From positions 1 to 64,000 of the forward strand of contig NZ_JAOARI010000035.1 in assembly GCF_025210605.1 (NCBI RefSeq): a stretch of DNA of 64,000 nt, read 5' to 3'. Below are positions 63,924 to 64,000 of this stretch, in pieces. Position numbers and translations under genes: made by a program. The notes under the pieces were generated by a model. It worked only from the letters and a program-made list of their open reading frames with translations. It made no database searches and was not told the origin of the DNA. Within the stretch, counting starts at the first letter, position 1. Each line of letters opens with the position of its first letter. The DNA comes from Halodesulfovibrio sp. (GTDB taxonomy: Bacteria > Desulfobacterota > Desulfovibrionia > Desulfovibrionales > Desulfovibrionaceae).

Positions 63924-64000
63924 TCAGAAAAGGTGAAGACTTCTATACCGCTAAGCGGCATGTCGTCAACCACATTATGCAATTTTTTTTATTTTTTCAT

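Overview
The window looks like a chromosome segment of a marine, moderate-GC sulfate reducer of the Desulfovibrionaceae, closest in feel to Halodesulfovibrio. The evidence is gene content: a dihaem fumarate reductase/succinate dehydrogenase operon joined to a two-subunit class I fumarase, an NfnAB transhydrogenase, HypF for [NiFe] hydrogenase maturation, PyrDK dihydroorotate dehydrogenase, FlgM and many lineage-type small proteins. This assignment is an inference from gene content; no database search was possible.

Layout of the core, 1-41.4 kb. The left edge holds the last codons of an IS3-type transposase, followed by about 600 bp of debris. Then come frdCAB-fum (737-5478), nfnAB behind a hairpin-rich leader (6049-8317), a chemotaxis receptor, an SDR/DUF2867 protein, a glutaredoxin-like/thioredoxin reductase fusion, and mutY, an M50 protease, trpS, a YkgJ-type protein and an rfaE2-like nucleotidyltransferase (14.7-19.0 kb). 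Next are small and unknown genes, flgM with a flagellar neighbour gene, maf, pgpA, a tandem universal stress protein, a trmN6-like methyltransferase, and an aldolase-fold protein that seems to lack its active-site lysine. A 5 kb block (acyl-CoA ligase, XRE-cupin regulator, hypF) lies between two roughly 0.5 kb inverted copies of a dispersed repeat. After it come pyrD/pyrK, an rlhA-like U32 gene and an orphan oligopeptide ABC ATPase.

Layout of the accessory part, 41.4-63.9 kb. Two integrative elements of about 11 kb each sit in tandem at the 3' end of a tRNA-Leu(UAA) gene (63837-63923, minus). Each junction carries a 57 bp copy of the tRNA 3' half (41434, 52473, 63837) next to a terminator-like hairpin, and each element has a related tyrosine integrase at its left end. 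Both integrases are broken, one by a TGG to TAG change and one by a frameshift in an A run. Element 1 has an RSF1010-like mobilisation region (mobC, decayed relaxase, mobB), a RepA-like ATPase with an AlpA-type regulator, a GTCCC repeat array, an AvcD-type dCTP deaminase, and a minus-strand operon of membrane protein, HNH protein and DUF4365-TPR protein. Element 2 has a frameshifted RepA-like ATPase, a broken Bro-N antirepressor, a DUF4238 protein, a serine recombinase, an unknown three-gene cassette, an XRE-ImmA/IrrE regulator with a partner, and a PIN-domain protein.

Best candidates for something undescribed are the membrane/HNH/DUF4365-TPR operon in element 1 and the unknown 58587-60446 cassette of element 2. 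The AvcD-like deaminase is a recognisable antiphage family, here in an unusual setting. At least four -1 lesions in A or T tracts occur in the islands, whereas I found none in the core genes.
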